From NCBI RefSeq assembly GCF_019192965.1, contig NZ_JAHTKU010000004.1, forward strand, positions 62,001 through 126,000: a stretch of DNA of 64,000 nt, read 5' to 3'. The notes under the pieces were generated by a model. That model made no database searches and was not told where the DNA came from. It saw nothing but the letters and a program-made list of their open reading frames with translations. Below are positions 18,489 through 26,308 of this stretch, piece after piece. How positions within the stretch are numbered: position 1 is the stretch's first letter; each line of letters begins with the position of its first letter. The stretch is from Nocardioides daeguensis (GTDB taxonomy: Bacteria; Actinomycetota; Actinomycetes; Propionibacteriales; Nocardioidaceae). The translations under genes and the position numbers were made by a program.

Positions 18489-18890
18489 TCAGGCGACCAG
18501 CGGCGCAGCGAGCGGGAGGTCCGCGTCGTCGAGGATCACCTGGCTGGCGCGGCGGGTTGCGGGGTTGACGACCAGCGGCGCGCGCAGGTTGACGGTGGTG
18601 TCGGCGAGGCTGCTGCCGGCGCGGACCACCAGGAGCACGAGTACGTCGTCCGCGGAGTCCTCGTCGATGCCGAGCTCGGTCGCGGTCTCGTCGTCGAGGT
18701 CGAGCGTGTAGTCCGGGTAGAACGGCGCGGGCGGGACGACGACGAACTGCAGGTCCTGGCTGTCGAGCGAGCGGAAGCCGTGGAGCACGCCGTCGTCGTC
18801 GAGGCGCACGAGCGCGAACCGCGCGTCGTCGGGAAACCCGGGCATCGGGTGGGCCAGCTCGATGACGGGGAGGTCCATGTGCGCGATCAT
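18489..18890 (-). CDS. fliW: Flagellar assembly factor FliW
   Basis: 133 residues. Typical FliW segments: HPMPGFPDDARFALVRLDD, FVVVPPAPFYPDYTLDLDDE, LVLLVVRAGSS and NLRAPLVVNPATRRASQVIL. It binds CsrA and flagellin, coupling flagellin export to flagellin translation. The ATG overlaps the FlgL stop (ATGA); an ATG four codons later (18878) is an alternative. csrA follows 18 bp downstream. Confidence 0.93.
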   Translation of the reverse strand: MIAHMDLPVIELAHPMPGFPDDARFALVRLDDDGVLHGFRSLDSQDLQFVVVPPAPFYPDYTLDLDDETATELGIDEDSADDVLVLLVVRAGSSLADTTVNLRAPLVVNPATRRASQVILDDADLPLAAPLVA

Positions 18891-19777
18891 CGCAGGAAGT
18901 CCAACAGGCTCGGCTGCATGACCCGCGAGGTGGCCGCGAGCGCCGCCTGGTAGGCGACCTCCTGCAGCTTGAGGTGCACGGTGGTCTCGGCGAGGTCGGC
19001 GTTCTCGATCGAGCTGAGGTTGTTCTTGAGCGACATCGTCGCGTCGTCGGCGGCCTGCGCCGACTGCTCGATCCGCTGGTACCGGGTGCCGGCCACGGCG
19101 CGGACCCCGGTGACGGTGTTCTCCCGCGCCTGGAGCACCCCGATCGAGGCGGTGATGGTCGCGGTGTCACCGGCGCGCAGCGCGGTCGCGAGGGCGTCGA
19201 GCTCGGCGAACACCGAGCTGGCGCCGTCGCCGAACACGGTCCGGCCGTCGACGTCGACCTGCACCACCACGTCGTCGGCGACGCGACGGTTGACCGAGCC
19301 CGCGATCCCGGTCCAGTTGCCGCTGCTGTCGTAGGCCTGGCCGCCGGCGGTGACGCCGCCGAAGACCGGACGCTCGAGGTAGGACGCATTGGCCTGGCCG
19401 AGCAGCTGCTGGCGGACACCGTCGACCTCGATCGCCAGCGCGTCACGCGCCTGCTGACCCATCGCGCCGGTGTTGGCGCCCTGCAGCGCGAGGTCCCGCG
19501 CCCGCCGGACCGACGTGGTGACGGAGTCGAGGGTGCTGTCGATCTGGGTCAGCCAGCCGATGCCGTCCTGCGCGTTGCGGGCGTACTGTCCCTGGTCGGA
19601 GACCGAGGTCCGGATCCGCATCGCGGCGGTGGTGCCGGTCGGGTTGTCGGAGGGCCGGTTGATGAGCCGGCCGGTCGAGAGCTGCTCCTGAAGCGACGCC
19701 AGCTGGCCGAGGTTGCGCTGCAGGTTCGTGAGCGAGCCCTCGGTGAGCATCCGCTGCGTCACGCGTCCGATGGTCAT
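18887..19777 (-). CDS. flgL: Hook-filament junction protein FlgL (HAP3)
   Basis: 296 residues with conserved flagellin-like ends: MTIGRVTQRMLTEGSLTNLQ and SLKNNLSSIENADLAETTVH leading to VMQPSLLDFLR. It joins FlgK to the filament. AGGGGA ribosome site before ATG; 11 bp after the flgK stop. Length is normal. Confidence 0.94.
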   Translation of the reverse strand: MTIGRVTQRMLTEGSLTNLQRNLGQLASLQEQLSTGRLINRPSDNPTGTTAAMRIRTSVSDQGQYARNAQDGIGWLTQIDSTLDSVTTSVRRARDLALQGANTGAMGQQARDALAIEVDGVRQQLLGQANASYLERPVFGGVTAGGQAYDSSGNWTGIAGSVNRRVADDVVVQVDVDGRTVFGDGASSVFAELDALATALRAGDTATITASIGVLQARENTVTGVRAVAGTRYQRIEQSAQAADDATMSLKNNLSSIENADLAETTVHLKLQEVAYQAALAATSRVMQPSLLDFLR

Positions 19778-19788
19778 TTCAGTGTCCC

Positions 19789-21192
19789 CTAGCGCCCGAC
19801 CAGGCCGGTGCGGTTGATGAGCGTGTCGAGAACCTCGTCGAGCGTGGTCATCAGCCGGGCCGCGGCCTCGTAGGCGCGCTGCGCGGCGACCATGTTGACG
19901 GTCTCCTCGTCGAGGTTGACGCCGGCCTGCTGCTCGCGGGCGTCGTCGAGGGCGCCGGACAGCGACGCCTGGTTGGCCGTACGGCGATCGAGCGCCGCCA
20001 CGTCCGTCCCGAGGCCGTTGACCAGTCGCTGGTAGGCATCCGGGTAGGTGCCGGCCCGGCTGAGCAGGTCGGCGTTGGCGCCGTCGAGCGCGCCCCCGCC
20101 CACGCTGGACGCAGCCAGCTTCGACGGGTCGGTGATCGCGACCTGCAGGCTGGCCGCGCCGACGAGCGGGTCATAGCTGAACAGCGGCGCGCCGGCGGCC
20201 CCGCTGGCGTCGTACCCGGCCGCCTGCTGGGCGTTCACGGTCGCGGCCAGGTCCGCGGCGACCGCGTCCAGCCCGGCCCGGTACGCCGGCAGCCTGGTCG
20301 TGAGGACCTCGGTGACGGCGCCCAGCTCACCGCCGGGTCCGGCCGCCCCGGCCGGGAGGACGGTGCTCCCCCACGACGCGTCGACGCGGTAGCTGAGGGG
20401 CGAGCCGTCAGCGGCGCCGGCCGGGGTGATGCCGGAGGCGAGCACGAAGGCTCCCGCCTCCTTGCCCTGGACCAGGTTGGTGCCTGCCACGGTGACGGTG
20501 AACTGGCCGTCGGCCTGGACGGTGGTGACCGCGCCGGTGAGCTCGGACAGGCGCAGCGCCAGCAGGTCGCGGCGGTCGCGCAGCACGCCGGCGTCCGTGC
20601 CGTTCTGCTCGGTGACGAGGATGTCGTGGTTGAGCGCCGCCAGCCCGGACGCGGCGGTGTTGACCTCGCTGACCAGGTTGAGGGCGTGGACCCGCTGGTC
20701 GGCCTCCTCGCCGGCGACGTTGGCGGCCTGGCTGCGCAGGGCCTGGGCGAGGCTCTCGGCGCGGCCGAGGACCTGCTGCCGGGCGGCGGTGCCGCCGGGG
20801 TTCAGCGAGAGGTCCTGCCAGGCGTTGCGCAGGTCGAGCATCGCGGCGTGCACGCCGTTGGGGCCGGGCTCGCCGACACCGTCCTCGACCCGGGCCAGGA
20901 TCGTGCGGCTGGTCGAGAGGTAGGAGAGCAGGCCGTGCTCCCGGCGTACCCGGGAATCGAGCAGGGGGTCGGTCATCCGGCGCACCTCCCCGACGGTGAC
21001 GCCCTCGCCGTGACCGTCGTACCGCGACCAGAGCGCGGCCTGCGCGCTGCTGACCGACTCGCCGACGACCCGGCGACGGACGTAGCCGTCGGTGCTGGCG
21101 TTGGCGATGTTGTTGCCCGCGACGTCGAGCGCGACCTGGTTGTAGCGCAGGCCCGAGAGAGCGGTGTTGATCGAACCGAAGGAGCCGGCCAT
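19789..21192 (-). CDS. flgK: Hook-filament junction protein FlgK (HAP1)
   Basis: 467 residues. N-terminal rod/hook motif GSINTALSGLRYNQVALDVA with GNNIANASTDGYVRR, and a C-terminal segment SGALDDAREQQAGVNLDEET plus VNMVAAQRAYEAAARLM. The ATG shares a base with the FlgN stop (TGATG); a GTG one codon earlier (21195) is the alternative start. Forms the first junction ring on the hook. Confidence 0.94.
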   Translation of the reverse strand: MAGSFGSINTALSGLRYNQVALDVAGNNIANASTDGYVRRRVVGESVSSAQAALWSRYDGHGEGVTVGEVRRMTDPLLDSRVRREHGLLSYLSTSRTILARVEDGVGEPGPNGVHAAMLDLRNAWQDLSLNPGGTAARQQVLGRAESLAQALRSQAANVAGEEADQRVHALNLVSEVNTAASGLAALNHDILVTEQNGTDAGVLRDRRDLLALRLSELTGAVTTVQADGQFTVTVAGTNLVQGKEAGAFVLASGITPAGAADGSPLSYRVDASWGSTVLPAGAAGPGGELGAVTEVLTTRLPAYRAGLDAVAADLAATVNAQQAAGYDASGAAGAPLFSYDPLVGAASLQVAITDPSKLAASSVGGGALDGANADLLSRAGTYPDAYQRLVNGLGTDVAALDRRTANQASLSGALDDAREQQAGVNLDEETVNMVAAQRAYEAAARLMTTLDEVLDTLINRTGLVGR

Positions 21193-21671
21193 CACAGGCT
21201 CCGGTCGAGGAGGTGGTGGCGCGGGGCGTCGGCGACGACGGTCCCGGCGTGGGTGTAGCTCGCGGTCGTCGCGCCGCCGATGGCGAGCAGGGTCTCGCGG
21301 GCCGAGCGGTAGCCGGCGGTGAGCAGGCCCTTGGCGTCCTCGGAGGTCTCCGCGATGTCGCGGGCGATCGCGACCAGGGCGTCGCGGTGATCACGCAGGA
21401 TTCCGCGCCACGGGTCGGGTGCGGCGTCGGCCAGCGCGGCCAGTGACGGGTTCGGCGTCAGCCCGAGGACGGCGGCCGCCTCGTCGGCGGCCGTGGCGCG
21501 CAGCACCTCGGTGGCGCGCAGGTCGTCGAGCAGCTCCTCGATGTCGCGGGTGGCGTTGACCAGCCACCGGGTACGACCGCTGGCGAGGACGAGCCGCTCC
21601 ACCTCGAGCCGGTAGGCCAGGGCTTCGAGCATCTCCCGCTCCCGCCACAGGACCTGTGACAGGTTGTCCAT
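21192..21671 (-). CDS. flgN: FlgN-like export chaperone for FlgK/FlgL
   Basis: About 159 residues, mainly helical. Opens MDNLSQVLWREREMLEALAY and contains DIEELLDDLRATEVLRATAA, as in FlgN-family chaperones. Identity rests on this pattern and on position immediately before flgK. ATG 21671 lacks a good ribosome site. An in-frame GTG at 21731 begins 10 nt after the promoter -10 and would give a nearly leaderless start with 20 more residues. Confidence 0.8.
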   Translation of the reverse strand: MDNLSQVLWREREMLEALAYRLEVERLVLASGRTRWLVNATRDIEELLDDLRATEVLRATAADEAAAVLGLTPNPSLAALADAAPDPWRGILRDHRDALVAIARDIAETSEDAKGLLTAGYRSARETLLAIGGATTASYTHAGTVVADAPRHHLLDRSL

Positions 21672-21741
21672 GTCTGCTGTGTCGACCACGACGATTCCGA
21701 TCTCTCCGTCCACCCCGAGCTGCGGGGACACTCGTGCCGTT

Positions 21742-21769
21742 CCATCGCCAGCAAGGCAGCAGACCTGAG
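21742..21769 (-). promoter_or_regulatory. FliA-type promoter of flgN-flgK-flgL-fliW-csrA
   Basis: CTCA, 16 nt starting GGTC, GGCGATGG on the minus strand. One mismatch in the -10 compared with GCCGATGG. Divergent from fliA. Confidence 0.75.
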
Positions 21770-21916
21770 GCATTCGGGGAACGTTCCTCACCGATCGGTC
21801 AACGGACGGTTTCCGGCGTGACCAGGCGGACCCGGGACCTGGGTCCCCATTTGCCCGACCGAGCGGCCCTTAGCGGCGCATTGCCCTGCGCGCCGCCTGC
21901 GAAAGGCCGGAACCTC

Positions 21917-22768
21917 ATGCACGTGAACGCGAACGAGGCCACCGTCGCCACCTCGGGTACGGACGAGCTGATCACCAGCCACATGCCCCTGGTGGGGCAC
22001 ATCGTGCGGGAGACCATGGGGCGGGTCCCGTCCCACGTCAACCGCGACGACCTCACCTCGGCGGGCCTGACCGCCCTCGTCCTCGCGGCGCGCGCCTTCG
22101 ACGCGACGCGCGGCGTCCCCTTCGACCGGTACGCCGCCACCCGGATCCGCGGCGCCCTGCTCGACGAGCTGCGTTCGGTCGACTGGGCCTCCCGGTCCGT
22201 ACGACGCCGGGCCCGCGACCTGGCGGAGACGCGCAACCAGCTGGCCGTCGTCCTCGGCCGCACGCCCTCCCTGTCCGAGGTCGCCCGCGCGGCCGGGTTG
22301 AGCGAGGACGAGGTCGTCGCCAACGACGACGACGTCTCCCGTGCCCAGGTGCTCTCCCTGCAGGGCTCCAGCACCACCCCGATCGAGGAGCTGGTGCCGA
22401 CCCGCGCCCCCTCCCCCGAGGACCTGCTCGAGCACGGTGAGCGGCTCACCTACCTCCGCGAGGCGATCGCCGAGCTGCCCGACCGGCTGCGCGTGGTCGT
22501 CGAGGACTACTTCTTCGCCGAGCGGCCGATGGCCGACATCGCCGCGGACCTGGGCGTCACCGACTCCCGGATCTCCCAGATGCGGGCCGAGGCCCTCTCG
22601 CTGCTGCGCGACGCCCTCAACCACGAGCTCGAGCCGTCGCTCCTGCACCAGACCGGCAAGGCCGGCGGGGTCGCCCAGCGCCGCCGCGAGTCCTACTTCG
22701 CCGCCGTTGCCGCCCGGCACGCCGCCGGCATGCGTCGCGGTGTCAGCCCGCTCGACGCGGTCGGCTGA
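21917..22768 (+). CDS. fliA: Flagellar sigma factor FliA (sigma-28/WhiG family)
   Basis: 283 residues. Region 2 has HMPLVGHIVRETMGRVPSHV and RGVPFDRYAATRIRGALLDE with LRSVDWASRSVRRRAR, the FliA/WhiG hallmark. Region 3 runs LGRTPSLSEVARAAGLSEDE, and region 4 RPMADIAADLGVTDSRISQM. It most likely reads the ten CTCA-16-CCGAT promoters in this window. No FlgM anti-sigma gene is visible nearby. No good copy of its own promoter motif precedes it, so it is probably expressed from a different sigma factor. Confidence 0.93.
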   Translation: MHVNANEATVATSGTDELITSHMPLVGHIVRETMGRVPSHVNRDDLTSAGLTALVLAARAFDATRGVPFDRYAATRIRGALLDELRSVDWASRSVRRRARDLAETRNQLAVVLGRTPSLSEVARAAGLSEDEVVANDDDVSRAQVLSLQGSSTTPIEELVPTRAPSPEDLLEHGERLTYLREAIAELPDRLRVVVEDYFFAERPMADIAADLGVTDSRISQMRAEALSLLRDALNHELEPSLLHQTGKAGGVAQRRRESYFAAVAARHAAGMRRGVSPLDAVG

Positions 22769-22798
22769 GGGCCGCTCCACCAGTTTCCGGGAAAACCT

Positions 22799-22826
22799 CT
22801 CAACCCGGCGATCGGCGTACCGATCA
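22799..22826 (+). promoter_or_regulatory. FliA-type promoter of flagellin
   Basis: CTCA, 16 nt, ACCGATCA; 68 nt before the flagellin ATG, which has its own AGGAGGG ribosome site. Confidence 0.8.
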
Positions 22827-22894
22827 CCACCCCGACGGGCGACCACGGACGGTCACCCGAACAGCAACTGACCTGATTCCAGGAGGGAAACATC

Positions 22895-23725
22895 ATGGGT
22901 CTTCGCATCAACCAGAACATCGAGGCCACCAACGCCTACCGCAACCTGTCGGTGACGCAGGGTCAGCTCTCGAAGTCCATGGAGAAGCTGTCGTCCGGCT
23001 TCCGGATCAACCGCGCCGCCGACGACGCGGCCGGCCTGGCGATCTCCGAGGGCCTGCGCTCGCAGGTCGGTGGCCTCAAGACCGCCGTCCGCAACGCCCA
23101 GGACGGCATCTCGGTCGTCCAGACCGCTGAGGGCGCGATGACCGAGGTCCACGCGATCCTCCAGCGCGTCCGCGACCTGGCCGTCCAGGGTGCGAACGAC
23201 AGCAACAACGCGGCCGCCCGCGGCAACATCAACACCGAGATCGACCAGCTGGGCGACGAGCTCACCCGGATCGCCGCGTCGACCAACTTCAACGGCACCA
23301 AGCTGCTCAACGGCTCCACGGCGTCGCTGAACTTCCAGGTCGGCGCGGGCAGCACCGCGGCCGAGGACGTCATCGCGGTCAACCTGACCGACCTGTCCGC
23401 CCTCGGCGCGACGATCAAGGGCCTCAACGTCACCGACAACGCCAGCGGCCTGGCGGCCATCACGGCCGTCGACACCGAGATCGGCAACGTCTCCACCGCT
23501 CGCGCCAACCTGGGTGCCTACCAGAACCGGCTCGAGCACACGATCGCCAACGTCAACGTGGCGATCGAGAACCTGTCGGCGTCGGAGTCGCGCATCCGCG
23601 ACACCGACATGGCCTCGGAGATGATGAGCTTCACCAAGTCGCAGATCCTGTCCCAGGCCGGTACGGCGATGCTCGCGCAGGCGAACTCGGCCCCGAACGG
23701 CGTGCTCCAGCTGCTCCGCGGCTGA
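22895..23725 (+). CDS. fliC: Flagellin
   Basis: 276 residues, a minimal flagellin (D0/D1 only) like Bacillus Hag. N-terminal MGLRINQNIEATNAYRNLSV, KSMEKLSSGFRINRAADDAA and GLAISEGLRSQ; C-terminal LGAYQNRLEHTIANVNVAIE, DTDMASEMMSF and ANSAPNGVLQLLRG. The D2/D3 region is absent. It has its own promoter and a strong terminator, so it forms a single-gene unit. FliW/CsrA encoded upstream probably control translation. Confidence 0.97.
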   Translation: MGLRINQNIEATNAYRNLSVTQGQLSKSMEKLSSGFRINRAADDAAGLAISEGLRSQVGGLKTAVRNAQDGISVVQTAEGAMTEVHAILQRVRDLAVQGANDSNNAAARGNINTEIDQLGDELTRIAASTNFNGTKLLNGSTASLNFQVGAGSTAAEDVIAVNLTDLSALGATIKGLNVTDNASGLAAITAVDTEIGNVSTARANLGAYQNRLEHTIANVNVAIENLSASESRIRDTDMASEMMSFTKSQILSQAGTAMLAQANSAPNGVLQLLRG

Positions 23726-23741
23726 TCCGTCCGCTGATTGC

Positions 23742-23783
23742 CCAGGTGCCGGGTGAGGCTTTCCGGCCTCACCCGGCACCTGG
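23742..23783 (+). terminator. Intrinsic terminator after flagellin
   Basis: Perfect 18-bp arms CCAGGTGCCGGGTGAGGC and GCCTCACCCGGCACCTGG, 6-nt loop, followed by TCGTTTCT. The strongest hairpin in the window, fitting a highly expressed single gene. Confidence 0.9.
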
Positions 23784-23802
23784 TCGTTTCTGCCTTCCCC
23801 TC

Positions 23803-23838
23803 ACCTGACGACTGACCTGACGACTGACCTGACGAGCG
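23803..23838. repeat. 12-nt tandem repeat upstream of fliD
   Basis: Three near-identical copies of CTGACGACTGAC-like units lie between the flagellin terminator and the fliD ribosome site (CGGAGGACCC). Role unknown. Confidence 0.65.
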
Positions 23839-23850
23839 ACGGAGGACCCG

Positions 23851-25194
23851 ATGGCGACTGCGAGCATCGGCGGCCTGGCCAGCGGCCTGAACACGGCCGA
23901 CATCATCAGCCAGCTGATCACGCTGGAGTCCGCACCCCAGCTCAAGCTCAAGAGCCGGCTCGCCACCGAGCAGAACCGGCTCTCCTCTCTGCAACAGCTC
24001 AACGCCCGCCTCGCCGCCCTGGCCGACTCGGCGAAGGCGCTCGCCGGCGCCGACACCACGACCGGGACCTGGGCCGCCCTCAAGGCGACCTCGTCGAACA
24101 CCGCCGTCAGTGTCACCGCGTCCACCGCGGCCGTACCCGGCGCCTTCACCGTGACCGTCGGCCAGACCGCGCTGAGCCACCAGCTCGCCTTCACCGACGC
24201 ACACGCGAAGACCGACGTCGTCACCGGCGCCGGCACCGACGTGGTGCTCAAGCGGGCCGGACAGGCCGACGTCTCCATCAGCACCACCGGCGGCACCCTC
24301 GACGAGGTCGCCGCCGCGATCAACGCCGCCGACCAGGGCGTCCGCGCGACCCTCGTCAAGGTCGGCACGGTCGGCGGCACCGACCAGTTCCGGCTGCTCG
24401 TCGAGTCCACCGCGACCGGCGCCGCCCAGGACTTCGACCTCACCGCGGCCGACGGGTCCCCGCTCCTCGGAGGCGCCACGGTCCGCGCCGGGCGGGACGC
24501 CTCGATCGAGATCGGCGGCATCACCGCCACGTCGAGCACCAACACCTTCACCGACATCACCCCCGGCGTCACGATCACGCTGGGCACCGCCGCGACCGGG
24601 ACCGCCGACATCGCCGTCACCCGGGACGCCGCCACCCGCTCGGCCGCCGTGAAGACCCTGGTCACCGACCTCAACAGCATCCTCGACGCCATCTCCACCG
24701 CGACCGCCAACAACGCCGACACCAAGAAGGCGGGCGTCCTGTCCGGCGACAGCACCCTGCGCGGGGTCGTCGGTGACCTGACCGAGACGGTCTACCCGAC
24801 CGACGGGACCTCGCTCGCGTCGTACGGCATCGAGCTGGACCGCAAGGGTCGCTTCACCTTCGACGAGGCGAAGTTCGCCGCGGCGTACGCCGCCGATCCC
24901 GATGGAGTGACGGCGGCGATCACCGGCACGTCCGGGCTGGCCGCCCGGGTCCAGTCCGCCGCCGGCGCCGCCAGCGACAAGTACGACGGCACCGTGACCA
25001 GCGCCGTCAACGGGAAGAACACCTCGATCCGCCGCCTCACCGAGAGCATCGAGTCCTGGGACGACCGGCTCGCCCTGCGCCGTACCACCCTGGAGCGCCA
25101 GTACACCGCGCTCGAGACCGTCCTGTCCAAGCTCCAGGGGCAGTCCGCCTGGCTCGCCGGCCAGCTGTCGTCCCTGACCTCATCGCAGGAGTGA
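23851..25194 (+). CDS. fliD: Filament cap protein FliD (HAP2)
   Basis: 447 residues. N-terminal SIGGLASGLNTADIISQLIT with a following coiled region, central Ig-like domains rich in Thr and Ala, and C-terminal SIESWDDRLALRRTTLERQY with TALETVLSKLQGQSAWLAGQ. It caps the growing filament and folds flagellin. Good GGAGG site. Followed by fliS and a fliT-like gene. Confidence 0.94.
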   Translation: MATASIGGLASGLNTADIISQLITLESAPQLKLKSRLATEQNRLSSLQQLNARLAALADSAKALAGADTTTGTWAALKATSSNTAVSVTASTAAVPGAFTVTVGQTALSHQLAFTDAHAKTDVVTGAGTDVVLKRAGQADVSISTTGGTLDEVAAAINAADQGVRATLVKVGTVGGTDQFRLLVESTATGAAQDFDLTAADGSPLLGGATVRAGRDASIEIGGITATSSTNTFTDITPGVTITLGTAATGTADIAVTRDAATRSAAVKTLVTDLNSILDAISTATANNADTKKAGVLSGDSTLRGVVGDLTETVYPTDGTSLASYGIELDRKGRFTFDEAKFAAAYAADPDGVTAAITGTSGLAARVQSAAGAASDKYDGTVTSAVNGKNTSIRRLTESIESWDDRLALRRTTLERQYTALETVLSKLQGQSAWLAGQLSSLTSSQE

Positions 25195-25201
25195 GCACCT
25201 G

Positions 25202-25594
25202 ATGAACGCCATGAACGCCCACGCGGCCTACCGTTCCAACGCGGTCGCCACGGCCTCCCCCGCCCGCCTCCTCGTCATGCTCCTGGAGCGTCTCGTCCTC
25301 GACGTCGAGCGCGCCTACGTCGCCCAGCAGCGCGGCGCGTGGGCCGACGCCCACCGGGAGCTGCTGCACGCCCAGGACATCGTGATCGAGCTCGAGTCCA
25401 GCCTGGACGTCGACCGGATGCCCGCCGGCAAGCAGCTGGCCAGCCTCTACGAGTACCTGCGCAACCGACTGGTGCTCGCGAACGTCCGTCGCGACCCTCG
25501 GGTCACCACCGAGTGCCTGACCCTCAGCCGCCAGCTCTGCGACACCTGGCGGCAGGCGGCCATGACCGCCGCCGTCGGCGCCGCCGCCTCGTGA
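25202..25594 (+). CDS. fliS: Flagellin export chaperone FliS
   Basis: 130 residues. Contains AYRSNAVATASPARLLVMLL, ERLVLDVERAY and the conserved LYEYLRNRLVLANVRRD. Binds unfolded flagellin and takes it to the export gate. 7 bp after fliD; its stop overlaps the next GTG. Confidence 0.93.
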   Translation: MNAMNAHAAYRSNAVATASPARLLVMLLERLVLDVERAYVAQQRGAWADAHRELLHAQDIVIELESSLDVDRMPAGKQLASLYEYLRNRLVLANVRRDPRVTTECLTLSRQLCDTWRQAAMTAAVGAAAS

Positions 25595-25926
25595 CCGCCC
25601 CGGCAACGCCGGACCGCCCGGCCACCTGGACCGAGGCGCTCGACCGCCTCGAGGCGCACGCCGACCACACCGAGCAGATGCTGCAGGGCGTGCCCGCCGG
25701 CGCGACCGGGTCGACGCCCGAGCCGTGGCTGCCCCCCTCGGACCTCGGTCCGCTCCCCAACGAGCTGGTCCCCCGCGCCCGGCTGCTCCTGGCCCGCCAG
25801 CAGCAGCTGATGGCCGCCATCCCCGGCGCGCTCACCGACAACCGGCGCCAGCAGCAGGTCGCCGACCGCGTGGGACGCGCGACGACCACCCCGCCGACGC
25901 CGATCTACCTCGACGTCACCGCCTAG
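25591..25926 (+). CDS. FliT-like flagellar chaperone
   Basis: 111 residues, mainly helical (TWTEALDRLEAHADHTEQML, ELVPRARLLLARQQQLMAAI). GTG start overlaps the fliS stop (GTGA). Position after fliD-fliS and size fit FliT, which escorts FliD; sequence alone is not diagnostic. The TAG stop is made by the flanking TA of the adjoining MITE-like palindrome, so the original C-terminus may have been longer. Confidence 0.65.
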   Translation: MTAPATPDRPATWTEALDRLEAHADHTEQMLQGVPAGATGSTPEPWLPPSDLGPLPNELVPRARLLLARQQQLMAAIPGALTDNRRQQQVADRVGRATTTPPTPIYLDVTA

Positions 25927-26087
25927 GGCGTGTCTCCCAAGTCCCCGCCTGCTCCGCGACGTTTCCGACTCGATCTGGCGGCGTTGGCGTCGCTCGAAGG
26001 GCGATCCGGCACGACTTCGCTCCGCCGCCTTGCCAGATCGGCCGCAAACGCCGCTCGCGACGGCGCTCACTTGGGAGACACGCCCTA
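25924..26087. mobile_element. MITE-like palindromic element flanked by TA
   Basis: Perfect 17-bp terminal inverted repeats GGGCGTGTCTCCCAAGT and ACTTGGGAGACACGCCC bound a 160-bp core, with TA on both sides, which looks like a TA target-site duplication. The whole element is an imperfect palindrome (GATCTGGC and GCCAGATC also pair). It has no coding capacity, so it would need a transposase supplied in trans. The left TA contributes to the FliT stop codon. Confidence 0.75.
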
Positions 26088-26308
26088 GCCGTAGTCCGGC
26101 AGCGAAGCCGTCGGTCCGGGTCGGCACACCCTTGCGGGACCCGGCCATCGCAGGGGTGATGTGAGCTTGGGTCCAGCCGGCGCGGTGGCGCTGGTCGATC
26201 AGGCGGGGCCCATGGACAGTCAGCCTGCAGCCGCGGCCACGAAAGCCGTTCCGGACGTGCCGATGATCCCGCCAACTGCTGGTGCTCGCGGGGTTCGGGG
26301 CGGGGTGG
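26088..26308. other. Unassigned stretch between MITE and HNH pseudogene
   Basis: About 220 bp. The minus strand has short open stretches without start signals. It could be a remnant of an older insertion, but no family can be named. Confidence 0.35.

Noticed and set aside
21838..21865. Eleventh promoter copy upstream of fliA
   Set aside because: GGTCCCC and ACCGAGCG match in spacing, but the -35 position reads CCTG rather than CTCA and the -10 has a mismatch; not strong enough.
23797..23826. FliA-type promoter before fliD
   Set aside because: A CTCA is present, but 16 nt later the sequence is ACGACTGA within a tandem repeat, which does not match CCGAT.
26088..26308. Transposase remnant beside the MITE
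   Set aside because: The minus strand has short open stretches, but no catalytic motif or family signature could be named.
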